NCBI GenBank assembly: GCA_030637025.1
Contig: DAOVVV010000040.1
Span: forward strand, 1-20,902
Origin: JAGLHV01 sp023143305 [NCBI: Clostridia bacterium]
GTDB taxonomy: Bacteria > CBDUZB01 > JAGLHV01
Length of the DNA: 20,902 nucleotides
Direction: 5' to 3'
Shown here piece by piece: positions 9,108-16,370 of the stretch (within the stretch, counting starts at the first letter, position 1; the number at the start of each line of letters is the position of its first letter). The notes under the pieces were generated by a model that was not told the origin of the DNA, did not search any database, and saw only the letters and a program-made list of their open reading frames with translations. The position numbers and the translations under genes are program-made.

Positions 9108-9896
9108 TTATATCTTTACTTCTTTCTTTAAAGAAATTTTCAAGCTGATTATTTCAAAAATACCTGCCATCAATGCTCCTGCATAATATATCCACCACTG
9201 ATTGGGAATATTCCAAAAAATAAAAGTAAACCCGCAAAAAAGCATAGAAAGCCCAAAACTGAAAACAGCAAAAGATTGAAACAACAATTTTTTAGGCATA
9301 TTATCATATATTGTATCTTTAGGAAAAGTGACCGAACGCCGTAAACTAATAGTACCAGCTATAATCATCATCATTACCGGACTTAAAAAACGAATTACAA
9401 ATAAAATAGGCATAAGCCTTCTATTCGGATTAGTTTCATGAAACCATATCCCATCATAAACTACATATTTACCTATTTTAAAAATTTCTTTAGATCCGCC
9501 AACAGCAAAAACATTAATAACAGCAAACAAAACTGCTAACAACAAACAGCCTGAAAATATTATGATAATAAATTTTTTAGTGATTTTTTCATGCCCTAAC
9601 GAAAAACTGAGTAATCCTATAAATACCGCTGGAGAAAAAAGTCCTATCATAAGAAATTCACGAATATTATTGATTATAAGAGGCACAGGATGCGGACCTA
9701 ACAGAATTTGTAAAGGGCGCGTCATTAAAAAAACTCCAAAAAAAATAAACCCCCAGAATGCTCCCTTATAAGTAACTCGTCCGGTAACCAATAATCGCAT
9801 AGGAGCAATATATTTAATATACCCGGCCATAAAAAAATATACCATCCCGGCTAAAACAGGTACAATAATATTAGCAATAAATAATATTTTATTCAT
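9108..9896 (-). CDS. Seven-TM integral membrane protein of unknown function
   Basis: I do not recognise the family. The 262-residue product shows about seven hydrophobic spans (near 5-27, 45-60, 80-100, 108-130, 160-182, 205-228, 234-253), a layout like the 7-TM sensor modules that precede signalling domains, but no cytoplasmic output domain follows. An extracytoplasmic-sized loop (about 132-160) contains WFHETNPNRR. Its ATG overlaps the cheR stop codon by four bases (ATGA), so its translation is tied to the CheR-like methyltransferase, and a HAMP protein gene follows 42 bases later. The context suggests a membrane sensing or anchoring partner in a three-gene signalling module. Confidence 0.65.
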   Translation of the reverse strand: MNKILFIANIIVPVLAGMVYFFMAGYIKYIAPMRLLVTGRVTYKGAFWGFIFFGVFLMTRPLQILLGPHPVPLIINNIREFLMIGLFSPAVFIGLLSFSLGHEKITKKFIIIIFSGCLLLAVLFAVINVFAVGGSKEIFKIGKYVVYDGIWFHETNPNRRLMPILFVIRFLSPVMMMIIAGTISLRRSVTFPKDTIYDNMPKKLLFQSFAVFSFGLSMLFCGFTFIFWNIPNQWWIYYAGALMAGIFEIISLKISLKKEVKI

Positions 9897-11362
9897 TTTT
9901 TTTCATTCACATTCTTTTTAGATGTTTTTATTTTATCAATATTCTGCCGGCATGTTTGAATTAACAATCTAGCTGTAATTCCTTCTGAAAATTCCATTAT
10001 TTTTTCCGGGGAAGATTTTATTAGAACTTTTATTGCATTAATATACTCTTTTATAGCTTCTTCATCTTTACCTTGCAGCTGATAAATGCGTGCCATATTA
10101 AAATAAGCCAAACTAAAATCTCTATCAATATAAATAACTTTTCTAAATTCACTGATTGCCTCATGGGACTGCCCCATTTTATCATAAACAACTCCCAGAA
10201 GAAAATGAGCAGCAAGAAATAAAGGAACAATTTGTATTGCCCATTGACAAGACTCTATCGCTTCAACAAATTGATGAGAATTAGCATGAATTTTTCCTGC
10301 TAAAAAATGCGCTTCAGCCATTTGAGAATCTATTTTAAGAACTTCTGTAACTTTTCCTAAAGCTTGAGAAAACTCTCCCTCTTCAAATAATTCTACGGCT
10401 TTGCTGTATAAATCCCTGGGTAAAGTAGCTTCATTAAAAGATTTCGCCTCTGCCTTTTTTTCCGAAACAACAGTTTCTTCTTTGTTGTTTACAATTTTTT
10501 CTATTTGCGGTAAATCCTGCCTTCTTTTTTTATATATGAAAATGTCTTTCCATTTAAATGGCACAAACTCAGAAGATATATGTTGCAAAGTTTCTGCATA
10601 TCCAATAAAAAAATAACCACTATTTTTAAGGCTCCTATAAAAATTATGTATAACCCTTACAATTGATTCTAATTTAAAATAAATAGTAACATTACGGCAA
10701 AAAATAATATCCCATCCCTCCATTTTAGCTAAAGGGTATGGTTCTTTAATCAAGTTGAAATATTCAAATTTCACCATTTTTTTTACTTTATCTTTTAGTT
10801 GAAATTTATTTTTATCTATCTGTATAAAATATTTATTTTTTATTTTTTCACTGACTAATTTCAAAGCATACGCAGAATAAATTCCCTTTTTTGCTTTGCT
10901 TAATGCTTTTTTGCTTACATCTGTGGCTAAAATTTCAATATTCCAATCGTTATAAAATCCAAGCGCCTCCAAAATAGCTATAGCTACAGTATAAGGCTCT
11001 TCCCCTGTAGAACATCCTGCACTCCAGATTTTAATACCCTCCCCATATACCATCTTTTCCGCTATTGATGTAGAAAGAATGTATTCTTTTAAAAATTTAA
11101 AATGCCCGGGCCCCCTAAAGAAGTAAGTCTCATTTATGGTTATTAAACTCAGTAATTCTTTAAATTCTTCTTCTCCCAAGGCATCACATTTAAGAAAAGA
11201 ATAATACTCGTAATAATTTCTAAATCCTTTAGCGCTTATTCTGAAAAGAAGGCTTATTCTTAAGGAATCCTCCCTGTTTCTATCCAAAAAAATACCACTG
11301 TTTTCCAGGATAAAATTTTGAAATAATTTAAATTCTTGTTCCGTTAAATCCGGATTAATCAT
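9893..11362 (-). CDS. cheR: CheR-type protein-glutamate methyltransferase with C-terminal TPR repeats
   Basis: The 489-residue cytoplasmic protein has a CheR N-terminal helical part ending in NETYFFR (77-83), then the SAM-binding fold with SAGCSTGEEPYTVA (114-127), the acidic ATD (146-148) and IIFCRNVTIYF (219-229). CheR proteins methylate glutamates of chemoreceptors using S-adenosylmethionine. After a linker rich in K and E (about 281-315) there are about four TPR-like repeats (around 319-450; for example AEAHFLAGKIHA and LAYFNMARIYQLQGKDEEAI), as in CheR-TPR proteins of alternative chemosensory systems such as Myxococcus FrzF. No cheA, cheW, cheB or full chemoreceptor is in the window. The start at 11362 has no clear Shine-Dalgarno. 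It overlaps the next gene by four bases. Confidence 0.9.
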   Translation of the reverse strand: MINPDLTEQEFKLFQNFILENSGIFLDRNREDSLRISLLFRISAKGFRNYYEYYSFLKCDALGEEEFKELLSLITINETYFFRGPGHFKFLKEYILSTSIAEKMVYGEGIKIWSAGCSTGEEPYTVAIAILEALGFYNDWNIEILATDVSKKALSKAKKGIYSAYALKLVSEKIKNKYFIQIDKNKFQLKDKVKKMVKFEYFNLIKEPYPLAKMEGWDIIFCRNVTIYFKLESIVRVIHNFYRSLKNSGYFFIGYAETLQHISSEFVPFKWKDIFIYKKRRQDLPQIEKIVNNKEETVVSEKKAEAKSFNEATLPRDLYSKAVELFEEGEFSQALGKVTEVLKIDSQMAEAHFLAGKIHANSHQFVEAIESCQWAIQIVPLFLAAHFLLGVVYDKMGQSHEAISEFRKVIYIDRDFSLAYFNMARIYQLQGKDEEAIKEYINAIKVLIKSSPEKIMEFSEGITARLLIQTCRQNIDKIKTSKKNVNEKK

Positions 11363-11419
11363 AATTGTTTGTTTTTTGCTTAATCAACCTAAATTTATTT
11401 TTTTTACTATATTAAAATA

Positions 11420-12082
11420 TCATTCCCATCTTATTTTTTCTACACCCTCTATATTTATTAATTCGTCAACTAAATTTTTATCAAATTTTACTTTTCTAAA
11501 CTTAACATTTATTTCTATTTTTATCTTTTTAGTTATTTTTTCTTTTTCAATAATACAATTTTGTATTTTGCCATCGGACTCTTTTAAAACTTGCTTTATT
11601 TTTTCCAGTTGTTCTCCATCACCTACCCCGCTAATATAAATTGTCTTATACCAGTCTCTCTGAAAAAAATGTTCTAATCTCCACAATAAAAGTAAGGTAA
11701 AAAGCACTAATGCTTCTGTAATAAAAGCGGCAAAATAACAACCGGAACCTATTGCCATACCAATACCCGCCACTACCCATAAACTGGCAGCAGTAGTCAA
11801 TCCTCTTACAGAAAACTTCGCCTGCATAATTGTTCCCGCGCCAATAAATCCTATTCCGGTAATAATCTGAGCGGCAATACGGGAAGGATCAACCGCAGCA
11901 ACATTTCGATAAAGAAAAAACATGTGTTGGGAAACCAACATAAATAAATTCGCCCCCATACAGACTAATACATGAGTTCTTAATCCTGCTACCCGTCCAT
12001 GGGTTTCTCTTTCCCACCCAATAAGTATACCAAATAAAAAAGATAAAATTATTCTTGTTAATATCTCATTACCAGAGAACAT
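11420..12082 (-). CDS. MgtC/SapB family inner-membrane protein
   Basis: The 220-residue product has the MgtC membrane domain: GWERETHGRVAGLRTH (22-37) with the conserved Arg/Glu region, GIGFIGAGTI (76-85) and VRGLTTAASLW (92-102), then membrane helices to about 137 and a soluble C-terminal part (about 145-220) like the ACT-type domain of MgtC proteins. MgtC proteins help growth in low magnesium and modulate F1Fo-ATPase in some pathogens; the general members have less defined ion-homeostasis roles, so no gene symbol is assigned. The ATG has a GGGAGGA Shine-Dalgarno and a near-consensus promoter about 40 bases upstream. It is 57 bases upstream of cheR on the same strand and may be co-transcribed with it. 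Confidence 0.9.
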   Translation of the reverse strand: MFSGNEILTRIILSFLFGILIGWERETHGRVAGLRTHVLVCMGANLFMLVSQHMFFLYRNVAAVDPSRIAAQIITGIGFIGAGTIMQAKFSVRGLTTAASLWVVAGIGMAIGSGCYFAAFITEALVLFTLLLLWRLEHFFQRDWYKTIYISGVGDGEQLEKIKQVLKESDGKIQNCIIEKEKITKKIKIEINVKFRKVKFDKNLVDELINIEGVEKIRWE

Positions 12083-12123
12083 TTAATCCTCCCATATTAA
12101 ACTCCCTTTTGCTTTACAAAAGT

Positions 12124-12152
12124 ATCCTATCAAAATTAGTAAAAAAAGTCAA
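12124..12152 (-). promoter_or_regulatory. sigma70-type promoter of the mgtC-like gene
   Basis: On the reverse strand TTGACT (12147-12152) and TAGGAT (12124-12129) are separated by exactly 17 bases, with the start codon at 12082. The predicted leader is about 35 bases and carries the GGGAGGA ribosome site. Confidence 0.7.
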
Positions 12153-12765
12153 AATATTTTATTTTCCCTAAAAAAATTAAATCATACAGGTTTCTTCCCA
12201 AACAAAACTATCAGGTAAGAGATAAAAAACAATAGTTTCCCTGCTTTTTCTGTTTCCTAAACACTTTGTAATTTTAGTAATTTTTATATCTAAAATTTAT
12301 CAACGAAGAAATAAATTTCCGGGGAAACTCCTGATAACCTAAATCCGATAAAGAGAAAAGGAACTAGACGATAAAAAGCAAAAAAGATTTCACCAAACAG
12401 GTGCAAAAGGATATAAAAAAACTTGCTTTTTGGTATAATAATACTTGATACGGAAATTTTAAAAAGTAGTTACAAAATCTTCCCATTAGAACTATCCAAT
12501 TGAATTGATTAATAATTTTTTCAGTCATAATAGGTTGATCCGGCCGAAACCTAAGACCAATATCGAAATTTGGGTGTTTTTTTATTCTTGTTTTCTCCTA
12601 AAACTTTTACTATAATTAAGTATTGATTGAGCTGGTGACTTTTTAAATACTTCTTTGATATTAATGGTGTTAAAAAAAATGTGCCCTTTGTAGAATAATA
12701 TTCATAAATAATTCAATTAAAACAAGGTCTGCTTGCTTTTAAAAATTTAATTCGAAAATAAAATT
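12153..12765. other. Non-coding spacer between divergent genes
   Basis: This roughly 600-base stretch is very AT-rich and holds no convincing reading frame on either strand. It contains a perfect inverted repeat TAGGTT / AACCTA (12531-12553, loop centred on CGGCCG), a TATAAT at 12434-12439 without a convincing -35, and the promoter candidate for the permease described separately. I compared it by eye with common riboswitch cores and recognised none. Confidence 0.5.
12588..12616 (+). promoter_or_regulatory. Candidate sigma70 promoter of the permease-EIIA gene
   Basis: TTGTTT (12588-12593) and a perfect TATAAT (12611-12616) are spaced by 17 bases. This would give a leader of about 140 bases before the ATG at 12766, with the TAGGTT/AACCTA inverted repeat lying about 35 bases upstream of the -35 element. 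Confidence 0.5.
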
Positions 12766-14634
12766 ATGGCCAATTTTAAAAATATAAAATTACTCCGTCA
12801 ACTCAGCGCTTTAGATGTATTCTGTATTTCTACCGGGGCAATGATTAGTTCCGGTTTATTTATACTTCCCGGAATAATTTACGCTAAAATCGGCCCGGCA
12901 GTAATCTTAGCTTATATTTTCGCCGGGCTGTTTATTCTTCCGGCGTTATTTGCTAAAATAGAATTAGCCACTGCAATGCCTAAAGCCGGCGGCGATTATT
13001 TTTTTATCGAACGCAGTATGGGTTCAGCAGCCGGCACAATCGGAGGATTTGCCAGTTGGTTTTCGCTTACCCTTAAAAGCGCTTTTTCGTTAGTAGGCAT
13101 AGGCGTACTTATGACCCTGATTAATCCCGGAATTACTGAAGGGCAAATTAAATTCATTGCTATACTTTTTTGTCTGCTTTTTATGATTTTTAATTTAACC
13201 AGCGTTAAACTTACCGGTAGAATTCAAATTTTTCTTGTTTTCCTGCTTATCGGGGCCCTATCTCTTTATATTCTTCGAGGTGTAATGTTAATTAATGTCC
13301 ACAGTTATACCCCATTTATGCCTTTTGGTAAACGTTCATTGTTTCTGGCAATCGGCATGGTTTTTATCTCTTTTGGTGGATTAACCAAGGCAGCCAGTAT
13401 TGCCGAAGAAGTCAAAAATCCATCTAAAAACATCCCTTACGGAATGATTTTATCTTTTTTAGTAGTATTGTTTCTTTATGGGTTAACTATTTTCGTAACA
13501 GTAGGGTTGCTTAACCAGGATGAATTAACCCATTCCCTTACTCCTATTTCTACCGGCGGTTACAAAATATTTGGTACTTTTGGCAGTATAATTATGTCTT
13601 TTGCCGGAATTCTGGCTTTTGTCTCTACAGCCAATGCCGGGATATTATCCGCTTCCCGCTTTCCCCTGGCAATGAGCCGTGACCAGCTTTTACCGGATTT
13701 TTTTGCTAAAATAAATAAGCGCTTTAATACCCCTCATTTTTCCATAATATTTACCGGAATTTTTATGATGGCTTTTATCCTTTTTTTGAATCTGGAAAAT
13801 TTGGTAAAAGTGGCTTCTACTTTAAAAATCATCTTGTTTATATTTGTCATCCTGGCTTCCATTATTATGCATGAAAGTAGGATATTAAATTATAAACCGG
13901 CTTTTTCCTCTCCACTTTACCCGTGGTTACCGATAGCGGGTATTATCTCTTACGGTTTTTTCTTATATGAAATGGGCACTATAGCCCTTTTATCGACAAG
14001 TGTATTCATTCTATTCAGTATGCTCTGGTATAAAATTTATCTTAAAGGAACGGCTATGCGAAAATCTGCCTTAGTACATATTGTAGAGCGGGTCACGGCC
14101 AAAGAAATAGCCGGGAACTCATTGGCATCTGAGTTGCGCGAAATATTAAAGGAACGGGATGAAATAGTTGAAGACAGATTTGACGAACTGGTAAAAAAGT
14201 GTGAAATAATTGATATCGGTAAACAAATTACCCTTATAGAATTTTTCACTCTGGTGTCTAATAAATTGGCTAAACAATTAAATATTAATGCCAAACAATT
14301 ACTTGATTCCCTTATTACCAGGGAAGAAGAGTCCACTACCGAAGTGAGGCCGGGATTAGCCATTCCCCATATTAGTATCGATGGTACTCATAAATTTAAA
14401 TTACTTATAGTCCGGTGTGAAGCCGGTATTAATTTTTCCAATGACTTACCTCCCGTTTATGTTGCTTTTATTTTAGTCGGCTCACCGGATGAAAGAAATT
14501 TTCACTTACGGGCATTATCTGCCATCGCCCAAATTACCCAGGATACGGACTTTGATAAAAACTGGCTGAGAGCTAAAAACATTGAAGAGTTACGTGATAT
14601 CCTTCTCCTGGCCAAAAGACTCCGTAATAAATAA
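12766..14634 (+). CDS. APC-family amino-acid permease fused to a PTS EIIA (type 2) domain
   Basis: Residues 1-425 form an amino-acid/polyamine/organocation transporter with about 12 membrane spans and the helix-1 signature STGAMISSGLF (22-32), plus GGDYFF (75-80) and EEVKNPSKNIP (214-224). A cytoplasmic linker (about 430-482) leads into a complete fructose/mannitol-type PTS EIIA domain (about 483-622): REEESTT (519-525), GLAIPH with the phospho-acceptor histidine H535, and HLRALSAIAQI (580-590). In the phosphotransferase system EIIA takes phosphate from HPr, so transport could be gated by PTS phosphorylation or energy state. The domains are read directly; the gating role is inference. No HPr or EI lies in the window. 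Substrate unknown. The ATG has no visible Shine-Dalgarno. Normal APC permeases are about 430-500 residues. Confidence 0.88.
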   Translation: MANFKNIKLLRQLSALDVFCISTGAMISSGLFILPGIIYAKIGPAVILAYIFAGLFILPALFAKIELATAMPKAGGDYFFIERSMGSAAGTIGGFASWFSLTLKSAFSLVGIGVLMTLINPGITEGQIKFIAILFCLLFMIFNLTSVKLTGRIQIFLVFLLIGALSLYILRGVMLINVHSYTPFMPFGKRSLFLAIGMVFISFGGLTKAASIAEEVKNPSKNIPYGMILSFLVVLFLYGLTIFVTVGLLNQDELTHSLTPISTGGYKIFGTFGSIIMSFAGILAFVSTANAGILSASRFPLAMSRDQLLPDFFAKINKRFNTPHFSIIFTGIFMMAFILFLNLENLVKVASTLKIILFIFVILASIIMHESRILNYKPAFSSPLYPWLPIAGIISYGFFLYEMGTIALLSTSVFILFSMLWYKIYLKGTAMRKSALVHIVERVTAKEIAGNSLASELREILKERDEIVEDRFDELVKKCEIIDIGKQITLIEFFTLVSNKLAKQLNINAKQLLDSLITREEESTTEVRPGLAIPHISIDGTHKFKLLIVRCEAGINFSNDLPPVYVAFILVGSPDERNFHLRALSAIAQITQDTDFDKNWLRAKNIEELRDILLLAKRLRNK

Positions 14635-14710
14635 TCCATACCTAACATAAGTTCGCTTTTAATATCAGAATATTAATTTTACAATAAAAAAATTGTTAAA
14701 ATCACCGATA

Positions 14711-14742
14711 ATACAACTTATATGTTGTATACTAAATTTTTT
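14711..14742 (+). terminator. Possible weak terminator after the permease gene
   Basis: ATACAAC TTATAT GTTGTAT (14711-14730) is a perfect seven-base stem, followed after six bases by TTTTTT. It stands between the convergent permease and pilin-like genes. The stem is AT-rich, so termination strength is doubtful. Confidence 0.35.
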
Positions 14743-15799
14743 CTTCTCTCCATGCAAACATTTCCACTCTATCAATACCGGGAACTGTTCCGATACCAAT
14801 TAAATTTGGGTCATGTTTTATATCTGAAGTTCCGTCACCGGTATAACTATGAACATTAATCGCACCCTTACCCCAGGAAGTTCCTACTACATTACAATCA
14901 TATTTAGGAGCATAAACAGCTGCATAAATATCACTGGTCCCATGCAACTTTATATTCCCGCTTTCCCCTGTTCCATAAAGGAAAAAAGTAGTAGCATCGG
15001 TTGCTGTATTTACAAAACCAGTTCCTCCGGCATCAATATCACCCGAACAATATAAATATACCCCAGGTCCACCTGCTACTGTAGTTAATGTTATTTTAGC
15101 ATTTCCCCCTATATTTATAGAACTACAGGTATAGGTACCGGGAGCTACAATAAAATTAGCATTTCCAAGTAAATTAATGGCACCTAAATCTATAGCTCCT
15201 ACCGGAGCAACCGGTAAGGGAAAATTAGCTGTTGCGTAATCTTTTTCTGTAACTACTCCGGTAACATGAACCGCACCATTTACCGTATCACTGGTAATTA
15301 CATCCCCGGTTATATTACAGGTATCGAGAAGATCAATTCCTCCATCCCCTGCTGAAATAGCATAATCATACGGAGAATGTGTAGGAAAGGGTATTCTGTT
15401 AACTAAAGCTACAATTTTTCTTTTTTCTCCCGGGGCAACCATATTCGGCACATAACCAATGGTTTCTATTCCATAACGATTAACCGGCAAAAGATTGCTA
15501 TCAAACATACAGCCGGGAGTAGAAACATTAATTGTATATTGACCTTTGGATAAATTCTGTAATGCCCCGGGACCTGTATAATTTGAATTATTCACTATTT
15601 CACTCATTGCCCGTTGTACCCCGGCATCAGCTAATTGAATTGCTCTCGTTGATAGTACCGTTTTCACTGTTGTTTTCGTTTCAAAATCAGCTAAACGGCT
15701 CAAACCCATTCCTACAGGAATTAAAACTAAAATCATTAAAGTCACTAAAGGTAAAGCTATTCCCCTCTCTGTTAGTAAACATCTATTATTTTTATCCAT
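14732..15799 (-). CDS. PilX-like pilin/pilus-assembly protein (minor pseudopilin type)
   Basis: The 355-residue product begins with a class III-like prepilin leader and a hydrophobic helix: ERG then IALPLVTLMILVLIPVGMGL (14-33), so cleavage after G13 by prepilin peptidase is likely. The Glu5 of major pilins is missing (position +5 is Leu), as in PilX/GspK-type minor pilins. The helix continues with TRAIQLADAGVQRAMSEI (51-68), typical of PilX N-terminal domains. The rest is a secreted, Gly/Asn/Thr-rich beta region of the kind found in long PilX-like proteins (DUF7305-like; family number from memory) with six scattered cysteines, ending GIDRVEMFAWRE. No other pilin genes are adjacent. The ATG has an AAAGGAGG ribosome site, and the leader contains a c-di-GMP-I riboswitch and terminator. 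Confidence 0.8.
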   Translation of the reverse strand: MDKNNRCLLTERGIALPLVTLMILVLIPVGMGLSRLADFETKTTVKTVLSTRAIQLADAGVQRAMSEIVNNSNYTGPGALQNLSKGQYTINVSTPGCMFDSNLLPVNRYGIETIGYVPNMVAPGEKRKIVALVNRIPFPTHSPYDYAISAGDGGIDLLDTCNITGDVITSDTVNGAVHVTGVVTEKDYATANFPLPVAPVGAIDLGAINLLGNANFIVAPGTYTCSSINIGGNAKITLTTVAGGPGVYLYCSGDIDAGGTGFVNTATDATTFFLYGTGESGNIKLHGTSDIYAAVYAPKYDCNVVGTSWGKGAINVHSYTGDGTSDIKHDPNLIGIGTVPGIDRVEMFAWREEKI

Positions 15800-15850
15800 T
15801 TTTCTCTCCTCCTTTTATTATTAATATTTGGTAAACTGCTTATTATCTCC

Positions 15851-15897
15851 GAAAATTAAAAACCGGATTAATCCATTTTGCTACGGATTATCCGGTT
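15851..15897 (-). terminator. Intrinsic terminator, expression platform of the riboswitch
   Basis: On the reverse strand AACCGGATAATCC (15897-15885) pairs with GGATTAATCCGGTT (15874-15861) across a ten-base loop and runs into TTTTTAATTTT. It lies between the aptamer and the pilin-like gene. The 5' arm AACCGG can alternatively pair with the CCGGGTT of the aptamer 3' side, which would be an antiterminator. Confidence 0.85.
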
Positions 15898-15914
15898 AAC
15901 TTTTATTTTATGTT

Positions 15915-15999
15915 CTTCGGCAACCCGGCTGTCCGCCATTACTTAGTGACGAACCCGTAGCTTTGCGTCCTATCCTTACGGATAGTTTGCCTTTATCAA
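15915..15999 (-). promoter_or_regulatory. c-di-GMP-I (GEMM-I) riboswitch aptamer
   Basis: The reverse strand shows the GEMM-I core in order: GGCAAAC, a hairpin CTATCC GTAA GGATAG capped by a GNRA loop, GGACGCAAAGC, a second hairpin region with CTACGGG, then AGCCGGGTTGCCGA closing the GGCAA/TTGCC stem. By comparison with the Vibrio Vc2 aptamer, the ligand-contacting G20 (here base 15990), A47 and C92 are all conserved; the G at position 20 favours c-di-GMP over the cGAMP-binding variant. It should sense cyclic di-GMP and control the pilin-like gene at 14732-15799 through the terminator at 15851-15897. Confidence 0.93.
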
Positions 16000-16024
16000 A
16001 ATATAATTTCTGCTCTCGTTCTTA

Positions 16025-16053
16025 AGTATATCACAGGTTTACTGATTTATCGA
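16025..16053 (-). promoter_or_regulatory. Candidate promoter of the riboswitch/pilin transcript
   Basis: On the reverse strand TCGATA (16048-16053) and TATACT (16025-16030) are 17 bases apart. A start near 16018 would place the first transcribed bases about 20 ahead of the aptamer, as expected for a riboswitch leader. Confidence 0.6.
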
Positions 16054-16069
16054 TGTGATTTTGGTCACT
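16054..16069. promoter_or_regulatory. CRP/FNR-family-like operator
   Basis: TGTGA TTTTGG TCACT matches the CRP consensus TGTGA-N6-TCACA at 9 of 10 defined bases. Its centre lies about 43 bases upstream of the predicted transcription start, close to the -41.5 position of class II CRP activation. No regulator gene is in the window, so this is a sequence match only. Confidence 0.4.
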
Positions 16070-16370
16070 TTATTGAAAATGAAATTAATTTAGAAGACAG
16101 AGTCTTCCCGATTTAATGTCTTATTCCAGTTCAAATTTTATAGGTAATCGCACTCTTACCGGTACCGAGGTTTCCGGCTTTTAGGACGAGTATAACTTTT
16201 GCCTGTTTTATTTTAAAATAAGGTCTATGAAAAAAAATGCTAAATTAAATTCAAACTTAAAACCCGTTACTTCCGGTTGAATTAAATGTCAATTTATTTC
16301 CTATAGCCTTTAACCTCTGTCATAACTCTGATTTTAATGATTTTATTCAAAATTGTAATAGCAAAGTTTT
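16070..16370. other. Spacer with a possible promoter and small structured transcript (reverse strand)
   Basis: No reading frame is convincing here. The reverse strand has TTTAAA (16212-16217), 17 bases, then TATACT (16189-16194), followed by a GC-richer segment with short stems (GGTAA/TTACC at 16143-16160; CCGG/CCGG at 16159-16177) and ending with the perfect hairpin GAAGAC AGA GTCTTC (16093-16107). This could be a small RNA of about 100 bases or a second, upstream promoter for the pilin leader. The hairpin lacks a strong U-run. Confidence 0.25.

Noticed and set aside
12153-12765. Riboswitch or small gene in the divergent spacer
   Set aside because: I looked for common aptamer cores and reading frames by eye and found only AT-rich sequence, one inverted repeat and promoter-like hexamers.
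14037-14363. 108-codon frame antisense to the permease-EIIA gene
   Set aside because: It is a shadow of the EIIA-linker coding region, with low-complexity Ser/Ile content.
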